Assembly (NCBI GenBank): GCA_037043015.1
Contig: CM073326.1
Span: 4,065,845 to 4,129,844 of the forward strand
Source: Bryum argenteum
Lineage: Eukaryota; Streptophyta; Bryopsida; Bryales; Bryaceae
Reading direction: 5' to 3'
Length of the DNA stretch: 64,000 bases
A model generated the notes under the pieces. That model was not told the DNA's origin, ran no database searches, and worked only from the letters and a program-made list of their open reading frames with translations. This document shows positions 1 to 11,424 of the stretch, piece by piece. Numbering within the stretch: position 1 is the stretch's first letter; each line of letters opens with the position of its first letter. The position numbers and the translations under genes were made by a program.

Positions 1-8
1 GCACTAAC

Positions 9-106
9 ACACTCGATACAACACACTCGCAACAACACTCGATAAAACACTCCAGAAACACTCGATAAAACACTCCAAAAACACTCGCAAAACCACTCGC
101 AAGCAA
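9..106. repeat. Degenerate tandem repeat of ACACTCGATAAA-type units
   Basis: A short motif (ACACTCGATAAA / ACACTCCAAAA / ACACTCGCAA) is repeated about eight times with small variations. The minus-strand reading frame across it is only a by-product of the repeat. No gene is supported here. Confidence 0.7.
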
Positions 107-724
107 GATGCGCACAAAGTGAGAGCCAGGAGCTCGAGGTGCGCACGAACTCCGAAGGAGAGAGACGACTGCAACCGGCCATCACCAGTCCCCAACCGCA
201 CTCTTACCGGTGATCACCGGTGGCCGACGAGAAGCACGCATTTCCACTAAAAGCCATGATGACCTAAATCTAATCCATATCATGAGTGTCGGGATCCGCT
301 CATTACGCACTCGGCGCTTTTTGACACGTCACGCAACAAGAGCCAGCAGCACCACGCATTTCACAGGCCCCGGAGTCCAAGTCCGTTGACTTTGGGTACA
401 CTTGGGTACACTTGGAGCACTTTGACGTGGCCGTAAGTGTGCCACCCTAGCATGCTTCCACCCCATTAGTAACTAGGCTAGAAACTAGCGTAGTTATAGT
501 GTCCACCCTCGAGAGGGGGAAGTAGTATTGTTCCAATTTCCCCTTGTCCGGTGGCCATCGGGATATTAGCATTACAAATGGACACTTCATTCACGCCGGC
601 TCCTTAGAAAGGGACCGGAGTTTCTATCTATCTATCTATCTATCTATCTATGTAGGCAGGTACATAGGTGGGTAGCTACGTAGGTGGGTAGGAAGGATAG
701 CCGGATCGATCACCCTATTTTTTT
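107..724. other. Intergenic DNA, no gene seen
   Basis: No open reading frame or RNA gene is supported. The stretch contains a (TCTA)n microsatellite at about 623-651. About 420-545 holds sequence resembling the inverse of the dispersed repeat seen near 8.3 kb, sharing the words 'ctaggctagaaactagcg' and 'gtgtccaccctc'. Confidence 0.5.
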
Positions 725-960
725 TATATATAAACTAGTATGGTTCCCGTCGTCCTGATGGGAAAGGTCTTTACATGGTACTTTTAAAAAAGTATCCCGT
801 ATCTACCATTTCCTCAAACGGTTTTTTTTCTCCCTTTTTCTCTCTCTTTATTCTCATTTTTTTAATACATAAAAGAACGTAGGTAGGTTGGTAAGTTTGT
901 AGGTTGGTAGGTTGGTACATTGGTGGGTAGGAAGGATTGCTGAACAGTATTTTATTATAG
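725..960 (+). repeat. Dispersed 'CCCGTCGT...GGTAGGTTGGT' repeat, copy R1
   Basis: The copy starts with ACTAGTATGGTTCCCGTCGT, continues through AAGGTCTTTACATGGTACTTT and a pyrimidine-rich stretch, and ends in a GGTAGGTTGGTAGG minisatellite followed by GGAAGGATTGCTGAACAG. Further copies lie at about 2201-2450, 27258-27966 and 27967-28383, always with the same order of parts. No coding capacity or terminal inverted repeats are evident, so the class of this element is unknown. Confidence 0.7.
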
Positions 961-1830
961 AAGTAGAAGTAGGGAATTCATGTCCGAATTTGTATTATCC
1001 TCCTTACTTAAAGGTAAACTTTGTACTTTTGTAATTTTTTGGCTGGCGCGAGTGTACTCTAAAAAAGGTGTACAAGTACAAATTTGTAAGTGTTCTCTTT
1101 GAATTTCAAGAAGGAGTACAATGAAATTTTAATATTCAAAAGTATTGACATCATCGCCTCAAAAAGAATTAGTCCTTAAAGATTGGAGTCTAGACGTCTA
1201 GTCTATACTAGCCCTTGAAGTTGGCTACCCCTGCAAAAGTGAATTTGAAACGTACTAAGTGATACACCTTGGTGTGCTTTTGGCCCTTCATGAAATCATG
1301 ACCTACAAAACCTATAGAAGTGTTTGATTATTCATATGGGGTATGCTGAAGTTTTAATAAAAGGCTCGTCTTTGATGATAAAAATGGAATGTGAAGAATA
1401 ATTGGATTGAGAACGTGTTATGTAAGTTCATGCCTTCGAACCTTATTTACATGTACACAAAAACAAAACTTGAATGAAGTAAATTCTCAATTTCTGGTGA
1501 ATTTTTGAAGTTTGTGCAATCTAATTGGGTTTGGGCAATTCTTGGCAGATTTTAAACTTTGACCATGAATATCTCTTTTGAAGCACAAAGGACTTTTTAA
1601 AAAGGTACAGATAAACCCTACAACGTGCAATAGGTATCAACATCATGCAATCTAAATTTAGAAATTCAAGTCGACCAAACCAAGAACAATCCATTTTGGA
1701 CTCTTTTCAACTTTAGGGGTTAAGTACAATATTAAGATGAATTCCAATAACTTTTAGGAATTCTTTTATACACTTAGCACCTATAGTCACAAGAGGCTTG
1801 GTATAGGTCAATTTAGCTTTGTTCGGCCAT
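961..1830. other. AT-rich intergenic DNA, no gene seen
   Basis: I see no coding region, RNA gene or repeat boundary in this stretch. Confidence 0.5.
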
Positions 1831-2199
1831 TTAACCCTTAAACGCCCATGGGGTCTAAAACGGGCAGTCCAAAATTGGATCATAGTATCTTTTGGACTTG
1901 GGCATCATGAATAGTGCACTTTTTGAACTTGGGCACCATGGATGGACCAATCAATGATGAGCTTGCAACCTCCTACAAGGTTATCTACAACCCCAACCTA
2001 CCTACCACAGTCCTTTCAAACCATAAATCATACATACAAATTGTGATTTGAATTGTAAAATTTCACTTTTTGAATGCATCACAAGGCAGTGACCAGTTTG
2101 ACATCAAAATATAAGTGAAAAATTGATAACAGTGAGAGCTACAGAGCAGATTCTGTTGGAGTCAAGCCCCTGGGGCTTGCTTGGGCGTTTAAGGGTTAA
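1831..2199 (+). mobile_element. MITE family 1, copy 1 (369 bp)
   Basis: The ends are inverted repeats, TTAACCCTTAAACGCCC on the left and GGGCGTTTAAGGGTTAA on the right. Two other copies of almost identical length lie at 19232-19601 (reversed) and 19827-20195, and they share internal sequence such as CTTGGGCATCATGAATAGTG. It has no coding capacity, so it is a non-autonomous DNA transposon. The target duplication is ambiguous because the tips are themselves TTAA. Confidence 0.85.
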
Positions 2200-2200
2200 T

Positions 2201-2450
2201 TATTATAGTAAAACTAGTAAGGTTCCCGTCGTCTCGATGGAAAAGGTCTTTACATGGTACTTTAAAAAAGTATCTCGTGTCCTCATTTTCTCATTCAGTG
2301 TATTTTTATTCCTCATATATTTCTAGTACATGATCCAATGAACATAAAAGAAGGTAGGTAGGTTGGTAAGATTATGGGTTGGTAGGTTTGTATATTAGTA
2401 GGTTGCCACATAGGTGGGTAGGTAGGATCGCCGAACAGTATTATATTATA
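2201..2450 (+). repeat. Dispersed 'CCCGTCGT...GGTAGGTTGGT' repeat, copy R2
   Basis: Same order of parts as R1: AACTAGTAAGGTTCCCGTCG, then GGTCTTTACATGGTACTTT, a T-rich middle, a GGTAGGTTGGTAAG minisatellite and GGATCGCCGAACAGTATT. It abuts the MITE ending at 2199. Confidence 0.7.
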
Positions 2451-2454
2451 GAAG

Positions 2455-3535
2455 TAGATCAAATGAAGTTGAATTTTGTTGCAAGTCGTAGAGTTTTTTC
2501 ATTCCTTTACAAGAATACTTGCCGCCCAAGTACCGAAGGAGATTATGTTTAGCATTAGGGGCCATTGAAAATTTGAAAAGAGAAAACTCTTGCCAAGTAC
2601 GATTACAACACTCTAGCAAAGCAGAAGGCAACCCCTAGCTAATACAAGAGCCTTGTAATGTGATAATCGAGGAACCTTTGACCTTCCAATATCATTACCA
2701 AAAAGAGATGGATGCATGGCACACACAACAATTTATGAAGTCAACTCCCCGTACACATGTTTCTAAGTTACATCCGACTTACACAGGTAAGAAAATTTCT
2801 TGTTAAATAAAAAGTTAGGACTGTAGATGTGAGTTATTTCATTTGGTTCAGAATCTGCGGTTGACCATTGAGGATATTCCAATTACAGCAAGTCTTGATC
2901 GAAAAGATCCGGTGGTATTTTTTCACGGGGATCTAGAAAAGGTGAACATGTTAATGGAAGCTTCGGTGAAGTCCAAGAAGTTCAAAGATGAGTGGCAAAA
3001 AAAACAAGAAAAAAAATCCCATCTACTTCTGAATTGATTCCAGAATCACTGCTAAGACGAGAAGTGTGACCATTCGAGAGATCAAAGAATTAATTGAAAA
3101 ATCCAAATTTTTGTGCTAGATGCTTTACAAATTGCGTCTTTCATTTGCACATAGGCAAAAAATAGATAGGTATTGTGTGAAGGTGTGTGGAGCGGTTCAA
3201 TATTAATAGCAATATTGAAACACAGGCGTAAATCATTTAAGCTTGGAAGTGACTTTGTATAGGATGAAGCATGGATGGTTGGACGGAAAAGTGTAAAATT
3301 AGATGTCAAATCCAAGAATTCCTACTAGTGCTTTGGATGACATCCATCCTCATCCATCCATGGACATCAAAGTACACGTATCCCATATGGATAGTAGAGT
3401 GTAAGAAACTCCTCCACCTCGTAGGTAGTATGACCCCCACAAATAAATGTTGCACTAGAAAAATTTCGCGACCACCTCTCGAGCTGGGGTTGGAAGTACT
3501 GGAAATCCATAATGCTACGTAGGACACGGAACGTC
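2455..3535 (+). pseudogene. Decayed gene fragment in duplication unit A
   Basis: This stretch is colinear with 11425-12475 in unit B. The peptides recoverable from the two copies agree in part: both include a segment like 'LTIEDIPITASLD', one like 'KSKKFK(D/N)E', and a later basic stretch. Frames are broken by stops and indels in both copies, so both look like remains of one ancestral exon-containing gene. I do not recognise the family. Colinearity of the two copies is seen directly; a coding ancestry is inferred from the partial conservation of peptide similarity. Confidence 0.4.
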
Positions 3536-3756
3536 AAGTCACGCGCACATACGTTCTCTAAAATAATCTTCCTCTCAAGAAAAAATTAGACGCCTCCATG
3601 GAAATATGAATGGACTGTAGTTATGAAACTTTGTAATATTTGAAGGGCTTGCCAAGGGGAGGTGGCAAGCTTCTTGATATATTACCGGGTCCCCCATTAT
3701 AATTTTAGAGCCTTCATTCTCTTGTCTGTATTTTTATGAGGATGAATAGTGCTCCC

Positions 3757-3988
3757 TTAACCCTTAAAGGTCCCTTGGAGATAGTATGTACGGTGGCGTA
3801 TAATTGAGATTTGCTACCAACAAGAAACTCTATATTGTGATCTTAAAAGCTTAGTAGAACCGCATGGATTTATATGTCAACTTGTTCTTTGAACTCAAAT
3901 CTATTAAAGGTGTGCACTCATTCCAATACAACCAAACTACGTTGTATTCTAGCAACCAAAATATGGTTGTTCAGACCTTTAAGGTTAA
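3757..3988 (+). mobile_element. MITE inserted in unit A (232 bp), absent from unit B
   Basis: Terminal inverted repeats are TTAACCCTTAAAGGTC on the left and GACCTTTAAGGTTAA on the right. The equivalent place in unit B (about 13099) reads straight through from GTGCTCCCTTAA to AAGAGAACGAC, so the uninterrupted site is visible. The target is TTA/TTAA. The tips resemble those of MITE family 1, but the interior differs. Confidence 0.85.
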
Positions 3989-4470
3989 GAAGAGAACGAC
4001 TATTCCTTATCAAACTTAGGTATTAGAAAAAGACATGTGAGTAGTTCTTCATAATCTACCTTTCATAGTCACCCATGATTCTTCAAGAGCTTGTACTATG
4101 AAATCATCACAATTGGATATACATGGGAATGCACCCTTATATGGAAACATGCTCCTAAAGAGTGACTCCCTCTCTACTTTACGATTTCTCAATGAATCAT
4201 CGGCATTTGACATATTATTCAATATCAACTTCATATTACCTACGTAAAATTGTAATCACATCATATGTTCACAACCTTTTATTTTGTGTGATTTCATATC
4301 TCATGAAAGAATACCAGTGAGATATTCTTACTAGATTGAATGAAGAGTATCTTTGATAGGCTTAGGACTTCGCACTCGGCAACCATATGTCTTTTATTAG
4401 TTATATATTTTTGATCCATGATTGAAGTGTGAAATAGAAATGCACATTGCATCGGTGCAATTTCAATAAA

Positions 4471-4851
4471 ACTACACTGAAAATTGTATATAGTGAACTT
4501 GGCAACACTAAACACAAACAATAACACCAATTGTCAACAAGGATAGAATTGCAGCAACTCTAATTGTCAACTCCAACACCAATTGTGAACAATAGTAAAA
4601 ATTTAAGAATTGAAAAATGAAAAAGTTGGCATTTAGTGTTAGATTTTGATTTAGTACCAGTCTTGCTTATTCAACTTGCAACTTTGGCGGCTAAAAGGGA
4701 GGCTGTCATTAAGAAATGGTGACCCCCAATACAATAATTGTCCACAAGTTGATTAATAGTGTTGGAGCATAAGTTGATTAATAGTGTTGGAGCATGATCG
4801 TGGTAACTACACTAATTGTCATTCAACACTAAATATAATTTTTAGTGTAGT
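4471..4851 (+). mobile_element. MITE inserted in unit A (about 381 bp), absent from unit B
   Basis: Imperfect terminal inverted repeats of about 23 bp start ACTACACTGAAAATTG on the left and, read on the other strand, ACTACACTAAAAATTA on the right. Unit B (about 13565-13575) lacks this insert between the flanking words TTTCAATGAAAC and TTTTTAGTATTTGG. The interior contains several near-copies of CCAATTGTCAAC. It has no coding capacity. Confidence 0.75.
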
Positions 4852-6600
4852 GTTTTTGTTATTTGAGTTGGACACTTGTATTTTAGATTAAGTTTAGTTT
4901 TTATGGCAAGAATCTTTGCTCAATCCAACATGTGAGGATGATAATTATGGTATTTATTTTAGTGCAAGAGCCTAGTTTTGAACTTTTCCCCTTTTATAAG
5001 TTTTAGGGCAATTTTTACCATTGCAAGGCTATGATTTGAGCCAAGAGAATTTTGATGGTGTTTTTGGTACAAAAGTGAACCAAGATGGAGGTGAACAAAT
5101 TTCTAGTTAGAGTTTTTTTTGTTGCAGCGAGCTTATTAATATCATTTTTACACTGAAAGTTAAAATGATGAAATCAAGTACTAACGTATTACTCGCTTTG
5201 TCCCAAAATGTCTCATCCATATGCTCTTTATACTTTATCTTAAAATGTCTCATTGATTTCAAATAAGTACAAAATTGAGCATGTTGATGACCAAAGTATC
5301 AATGATATATTCAGCCCTTTGATCACCTCATGGTACTACTTCACTTGTTTTATGATTTTGGATTATGAGCCTCCCCATTGGGAAAAAATGAAAAATTAAT
5401 TGTCTGTACCAACCCACAACTTACATAACATGGAGGCATAGTTGAAGGAGTTTTGCCCAACCTTTGACAAACCAAATCTTTATGATTACTAAAATGAATG
5501 TTACTAAATCTTATATTGCTACAAAGCTCTTGGTTAGAGCTATGTGCTTACTGTTATAACACTCACATTATCATCAATTAAGCTCAAGTTGTGTGATTCT
5601 TGGTAGGTTAAGTTTTGTTCTTCAAATGGCAATCCAAAATCTTTTTGGTTATTGGAGTAAAAGTTAATATGAAATCACATAATTATGACTACAAAGCTCT
5701 AGGTGAGTATTGTGCGCTCACTATCATTGCACCTTTAATTATCATCAATTGATATAAAGGCAAGTGATTCTTCATCCATGAAATTTGCCCAATTTTTGAC
5801 TCTAGAATTTCAAGATTAGTGTAGCAAATGTTATCAGATTATATATCACTATAAAGCTCTTAGAGAGCTATCCATCCAACTAGATAAATTTTTTAGTTAT
5901 CCAAATCGCGTTAGATCCCAAGAGGTTTGCAACATTGATCACCCTTGTGAGAGAGATGAAGTAGAACTTACATCATAACATAAATAATGTGAAATTGCAA
6001 TTCATGAAGCCTTATGAATAAAATCTTGATCTCCATAATTTTGAACAAGTTTCACAAAATGAATGATTCAACTCTGAAAGCAGCTCACAACCCTACAATG
6101 CTCATTATCTACTTCAACAGAATTAGAATTTTAAACTATTATTATAATCACAACTATTAAAATTAATTGAAAGTGAGGGTTAGCATCACCTGTAAGGGGA
6201 TTTCACAACTAAAACTCAAATCCACAACCTCAAAACAACAATGGTCTTGAGGGTACCGCACAACTAGCCTACGGAAGCTAGATTATAATTATTCCAAACC
6301 AATCTTTACTTTGAACCTAAACCCTAAACCCTAACCTCAATTGAACCTAAGTACACGGGCCCAACTATCGATGGCAAACTTTACAAAATCGATATCATAT
6401 CACATCAATTTGATCTTTCAACCTTATAAAACACTGAATATGAGTACCAATGAAAATACTTTAACACAAGATACGAGAGAGTTTTCAAAAGACAACAATT
6501 TACAATGATGGCTGCCGTTACAATGAGAACTCCCAAAAAGTTTTATTGCGATAAGCTTCCAAAGTCGCAATTCCAAAACTTTAACCAAATTTTAAAGCGA
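4852..6600. other. AT-rich DNA of unit A; first part duplicated in unit B
   Basis: About 4860-5960 aligns by eye with 13580-14545. A module containing 'accattgcaaggctatgatt' and 'tttttggtacaaaag' appears here, at about 13730-13830 and again at 15060-15150. A short run of the telomere-like word AAACCCTAAACCCTA occurs near 6317. No gene is supported. Confidence 0.55.
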
Positions 6601-6662
6601 AGATCAAACTTTAAAAGAGCATTCCCATGGGGAAACGGGCGATTTCAACAAGGGAATTGTGG

Positions 6663-7682
6663 TTATCGGAAGCCTTGAAAGTTCTGAGGGTGGTGAAAGT
6701 TCTGAGGGTGGTGAAAGTTCTGAGGGTCTTGAAAGTTCTGAGGGCCTTGAAAGTTCTGAGGGTCTTGAAAGTTCTGAGGGTCTTGAAAGTTCTGAGGGTC
6801 TTGAAAGTTCTGAGGGCCTTGAAAGTTTTGAGGGCCAGCTTGAACATCTGGAAGACTCCCAACAATCTGGAAGGCAGTGACAAGGAAGTAGTTGACAACT
6901 GCTGTGCACACAAATGCGTCGATCTGGGTCTTGTTGACGCCGGCAACTCGATTTGCGATGCGGTATGAAATCACACAAAATATCAACTGAAGTGTTGCAC
7001 CAATGAGGCCTCCCACCTTGAAGCTCTTCTTATCAGATGCAGAAGCTACAGTGATCAGCACATCCACGATGCCTCCAATAATGGAGTAGGCGCAATTCAG
7101 CTGATTAAGTGGACGGTACGAGTCCAACAGCGCAATCCCGAAGGCAGCAGAGGACTGGAAGCTGACGAGGGTAAAGAGTACTACGAAGGAATTCTCAGGT
7201 TTACTGCTGACACTGCTACGCAGAGCGTCTACTACGACTTGAATGATACACATGCCTATGAAATATGCTTGGACCACGTCCGAAAGGTTGGCAGCAGCTA
7301 TGGTTATGAAGATCAATCCCATGCCCATTAAGTAAGTTAAAATGGTGAGAATTAGTCCATTAGCGAAGTCGAAGATTTTTATCACATCCTGAGTTTCGGT
7401 ATGATCGTCCGAGTCCGAAAGCAACATTCTTTTGACACTGGTTAAACAGACTGATCCGATCAGCGAGTAGAGTACTGCCGTCAAGTAAAAGAAGAAGACG
7501 AACCAATATATGCCCGGTGGGTGCCGAATTCCACGCCAGAGAATTGTTTTGGGCCAGAAATATCCAGAGTGGAGGAACCCATCTGCCGGCTGGTTGTCCA
7601 CAGTTGCTGCCGCCACCACCACCACTACGCTCAGAAGTGTCCACCACCTCATCAACGCCTTGCCTCCGGTAGAAAAGCCCAT
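6663..7682 (-). CDS. Multi-pass membrane protein with minisatellite-encoded hexapeptide tail, unknown function
   Basis: A single-exon frame of 339 residues. The N-terminus is basic and then hydrophobic (residues about 13-28), which fits a signal peptide or first membrane helix. About seven further hydrophobic segments follow, near residues 58-80, 107-131, 135-155, 165-187, 196-216, 223-245 and 255-276. The last about 55 residues are nine hexapeptides of the type (G/D/H)PQNF(Q/H), encoded by an 18-bp minisatellite at about 6674-6835. The N-terminal segment, with ADGFLHSGYFWPKT, is conserved in the broken relative at 16323-16631 and includes the same 'RWWTLLSVV' start. The repeat unit is a multiple of three, so other frames stay open through it and are shadows. 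I do not recognise a named family; coding status rests on length, membrane topology and the diverged relative. Confidence 0.7.
   Translation of the reverse strand: MGFSTGGKALMRWWTLLSVVVVVAAATVDNQPADGFLHSGYFWPKTILWRGIRHPPGIYWFVFFFYLTAVLYSLIGSVCLTSVKRMLLSDSDDHTETQDVIKIFDFANGLILTILTYLMGMGLIFITIAAANLSDVVQAYFIGMCIIQVVVDALRSSVSSKPENSFVVLFTLVSFQSSAAFGIALLDSYRPLNQLNCAYSIIGGIVDVLITVASASDKKSFKVGGLIGATLQLIFCVISYRIANRVAGVNKTQIDAFVCTAVVNYFLVTAFQIVGSLPDVQAGPQNFQGPQNFQDPQNFQDPQNFQDPQNFQGPQNFQDPQNFHHPQNFHHPQNFQGFR
6674..6835 (-). repeat. 18-bp minisatellite inside the membrane-protein coding region
   Basis: Nine tandem units of CTTGAAAGTTCTGAGGGT, or variants with GGT/GGC at the junction, encode the (G/D/H)PQNFQ tail on the minus strand. 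Confidence 0.9.
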
Positions 7683-7792
7683 TCTTGCACAGAGTTCTCA
7701 CAGATAGAAGCTGTATTCTCACAGATACATGTACTAACAGGCTTTCAAGGACAAGTAATGCAGCGCCTGTTGCAGTTATAAAAGCTTGCCCC

Positions 7793-7880
7793 AAACCTTA
7801 AACCCTAAACCTGTATGATCATCCACAGCAGACAAAGCAGACATTCGGCAAAAAGTGCCCGGGAATATGAGCGGCCGAGC
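7793..7880 (-). promoter_or_regulatory. Putative promoter block: telo-box plus conserved motif
   Basis: Just upstream of the minus-strand start, CCTTAAACCCTAAACCTG contains a telo-box (AAACCCTAA), a motif known in plant promoters. At 7842-7880 lies a block TTCGGCAAAAAGTGCCCGGG that recurs, diverged, at 10584-10625 and 16793-16828. The same block lies upstream of the broken relative in unit B. A regulatory role is inferred from position and conservation only. Confidence 0.45.
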
Positions 7881-8249
7881 TTAGATGGCGGATTGGCGGT
7901 AAGGATGAGTGAATCACCGAAGAGAAGAACGGGTTCATGTTCGGCATTGAACTTTCTAGGTGGAGTATTCTTTACTCAATTAAGGTAGACTTCCTACTAA
8001 TGGAATGCATTTCAATGCAAGAAATCTGTAAGGGACTTATTTATGTTCACTGAACACTTTTTGCGCATGGGAAAAGTGAGTGGAAGCTTAGACTAAATGG
8101 AAATTTAACATTTAGTCTCACCCACATTCATTATGAATTTTGAAGATGGACTTCTAAATTCTAATTGGTGCCCGGGCCAAACACCGCCCTTGAACAATTA
8201 TTTTTGCATTGACGGTACATTGAGAACTCTAGTCAAGAAGAAAACTCCA

Positions 8250-8560
8250 ACCTATTTAGAGGCTGTCGTGCATAAAGTGTATGCCTTCAGGTCATCACAC
8301 CATGACACCAATGGCGGGACTACCAACCCCCTTCTGGGTGTACACTATGCTAGTTTCTACCTAGCCACTAGCGCCTTAGAGATACCCGACATGATATCTA
8401 GACTAAGAAGCCCAAGAAGCCCCCACCATAGTTGGGTGGACTACGGTAATGAGCACCACGTGAGCATAGGGAATAGAACCCGTGACCTCCTCATTGAGGG
8501 TCATGAGCACTATCCGCGAAGCCAAGGCTTGTGCTACCTCTTGAAGGACATGCTTGCACC
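8250..8560 (+). repeat. Dispersed SINE-like or unclassified repeat
   Basis: The words 'ggcgggactaccaaccccct' and 'ctagtttctacctagccactagcgcc' recur in diverged form at about 9970-10050 and, inverted, near 420-545. Read on the minus strand, the right part contains GGTCACGGGTTCTATTCCC, which resembles a tRNA/SINE B box (GGTTCRANTCC). The 151-residue frame at 8133-8588 runs through this repeat and has no recognisable domain, so I do not call it a gene. Confidence 0.35.
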
Positions 8561-8595
8561 ACATTGGAAATGTTCAAAACAGCTATAATTACTAT

Positions 8596-10480
8596 GAAGA
8601 GCAATTATGGTACTTCATTATTTTCCAATGTTTGTGTTTCTATAAATAATTTTTGTAGCGGACGACATATTGAATAGAGGTGCTATTTTGTATTTTGGTA
8701 TGAACCTTCTAATTCTCATCACATTTCAATGTAATCTACTGTGCAATGGTAAGCTTGGGGTATCACTTTTTGGACACACTAATTAGGTTATTTTTATTGA
8801 AAGCCTCCAAAGTTTGTCTAATTTAGTCATTTTAATCAAGTAAAAAGACCCTAGAATAGAAAATAAAATATCATGCACCTCATTGAAATCAAAGTATGTA
8901 TGCCTATAGATTTTCTTTTTTTTTTTTTTTTTTTTTTGGATCCATTCATAGATGAGGGAAAAAGTGTTGAATTTGGGGATTTGCAGGCATTATAGTGCAC
9001 AATGAATTAATTTTTTTATTATTAAATAAATTATTTTGTATTCTATACAAGAAGATGTAGGTCATATTCAAAAATCATATTAAAATAAAAATGGTTGATA
9101 TTCCATTTGCTTGATTCTATGGATTTTAGGTTATTGGGACATGACTTACTTTTTCAACTAAAAAATCAAATAAAATTACTTCAAAATATTTTTTTTAATT
9201 TTTAATTTTTTTTCTTGATACATTATAAGTATAGACAACTAAAACCACATCTAATGAAGTCTTATTGTATTACAGTTTAGATATGGATATGTTTGTCACA
9301 CCAGCATAGAGTGCAATTGTTCATGGGACAACCTTTTTGGGTACCCCAACCAGACCATCACCCTACTGTATCTGCTAAGTTTGTTTCTCAGGTTTCCAAC
9401 TTCTATGTTTTTGTATTTAGAAAGTAGAATGAATCCATCAACTTCCAAGATTTTGAATCTAAAGTCTAAACACACATTTCGGCAAGGTTGTCATACCGGG
9501 CGGGCACGCCCCCCGCCCGTCCGTCCGCCTTGTCCGTCTGATTGAGTTGTCGCTCGCCCGATAGGGTAAAACGGCTGTTGGCTTTTAGTTTAGGTAAGAA
9601 AACAACGACGTGGCAAGGGTTTAGGTGAAAACTAAGCCACTTGGCCGCCGTGTACGGGCTCCGTGGAACGCCGCACACGCTTTTTACTGCAAAGTTTGTT
9701 ACCCACGATGATTTGGAAAACTTCATCTCAAACCTCGGAAGACAACTCGAGTACCATACTTTATGAAGTTAGAGATTACAATGAGCATCTATGAAGAGCG
9801 AATAGTTATAGTTTATAAAGAGGTTACATTATGCTCTCTAACTCACAAATCTAGAAAAAATCAAAAACTCTAAAGTTATTTTGGTGCAATCCTAAACTAA
9901 AATCTATTTTTCAGCAATCATAAATCATAATCTATTTAATGTTTTACTAAATGTGAATGCGTCAAACTCAGAACACTAATGGTGGGATTCCTCAACCCTC
10001 TCATCGTGGACTCTATACTAGTTCAACCTAGCCAATAGTGCCTTGAAGATGACTAAGTAACATGTCATACACTCATACCTCCAAAGGACTATGAGGTACC
10101 CATATCACAAGAATGCCACAATGTGAGGATGGTTGAGCAAATTACAGAAGCTTCATAATCAATTCAACAAAAATTGTATTGAATTTTTAAATTTTCAAAT
10201 TTTTGTTGAATTGGCGTTCCCGGTTGGCGTTTGGGAATGATAAACTTAGTAGGAGTGACACTTTGGATAGGTAGTAGGGTGTTACCAAGAGCCAAGTTGC
10301 AGTGAAGTCAATTAGTAAAAGTAGAAAAATTATGTAAGTAATTGTATTGTACTAAAAGTACATACAGTGATTGAGTGAACTACTTTGATTCATGATTGTA
10401 TTCCTCTCAATTGATTAATATATTGATTGTTTCAAAACTAAAATATCTAAAAATATTAATATTATAGTTAAATTAGGGAA
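8596..10480. other. AT-rich intergenic DNA, no gene seen
   Basis: It contains an oligo-T run at about 8909-8937, a short GC-rich island at 9490-9540 and a diverged copy of the 8.3-kb repeat at about 9960-10060. I see no gene. Confidence 0.5.
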
Positions 10481-10583
10481 TTAATTCAACCTCATATCCT
10501 GTTGGAAATGTCTGAACTGGCGGTCCATCTGAGGATTCCACTCCAGTGTGCACCCCAATGTGGCCCTTGCATGATTATTCAAA

Positions 10584-10625
10584 CAGTCGGCAATAAGTGC
10601 CGGGGATGAAGCCGGGCGGCTGAGC
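10584..10625 (-). promoter_or_regulatory. Diverged copy of the conserved upstream block
   Basis: GTCGGCAATAAGTGCCGGGG matches the blocks at 7842 and 16796 in the same orientation. No intact gene follows on the minus strand here. Confidence 0.35.
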
Positions 10626-10699
10626 GGGAGCTGGAGTCTGCCAATTGCAGATTGTCTCGCACTGCCCATTGTCTGTACATATTGTCTGCCCAGTTTCAT

Positions 10700-10905
10700 T
10701 GGATTGTTAGACAAGTTTGCACTTGTCTGGAAGGCGGCGACGAGAATGCACCGGAAAGACGAGCACCGGAGAGATGGAACAAGACAAAGTCGGTGGGTTG
10801 CGCGAGGCCAGGGGCGAGATCCAAGGTGACGATGCTGGTCTCCGTCCGCGGCAGCGCGATAAAGACGAAGGCCAGCGCCTGTAAAAGAGTGCTACGAGCG
10901 TACTT
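10700..10905 (-). pseudogene. 3' fragment of a relative of the GPI-anchored proline-rich protein
   Basis: The DNA at about 10725-10865 is alignable by eye with 17345-17465, the 3' end of the GPI-anchored gene. Shared features are GAAGGCGGC, GCACCGGAGAGA, GGGTTGC, CCAGGGGCG and GTCCGCGG in the same order. The peptide resembles the other gene's C-terminal segment, with a 'LAPGLAQP' block where the intact gene has 'AAPGFLQP'. No signal peptide or proline-rich region remains upstream, so this is a truncated gene copy. Confidence 0.65.
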
Positions 10906-11424
10906 CTGAGACCCCATCAGCCAATGGGATTTTTTCATGGAATTTTCAATTTGAACCCCCCCACTATTGTTTCCGACAATTTTGAATTCAAAAATGAGGC
11001 CTGCTGCCCTAAATTGTTTTGAAAGATTCATTGTTGACATATCAAACCTAAAGATTAAAAAATTCAGGAGGCTCTTTACCCCTTACCTTGCCCCCCAGAA
11101 ACGCTCGTAGCACTCATTTACGTTAAACTGACTAATGATGGGGGGCAAGAACATGTCAATTATGTGAAATTAGAATCAGCGTTTGAATATCCCCTAAAGT
11201 TGAAAAAGCCTCCTAACTGCGGAATAGCCTCACAACTGCCATTTTTCAATGCCAGGTGCACATTTCAAATGTTTGATGTATTTTTGAATATGTAGTGATA
11301 AGATCTTGTACCTATCATGAATGTGCATGTATATGTGAAATCTCAAACTCAAACTCCTTGGGAACTCAAAGGCTCGCTATTGGTCAATTTAGATTAGTTT
11401 ATCCTCCAAATTATTATAGTAAAA

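Noticed and set aside
6310..6340. Interstitial telomere from CCCTAAA repeats
   Set aside because: Only two to three units are present, too short for an interstitial telomeric array; similar words elsewhere fit telo-box promoter motifs.
6627..6968. Plus-strand and other-frame ORFs over the 18-bp minisatellite
   Set aside because: The unit length is a multiple of three, so other frames stay open automatically.
8133..8588. 151-residue plus-strand frame
   Set aside because: It runs through a dispersed repeat, has no recognisable domain, and its right part looks like an inverted SINE B box.
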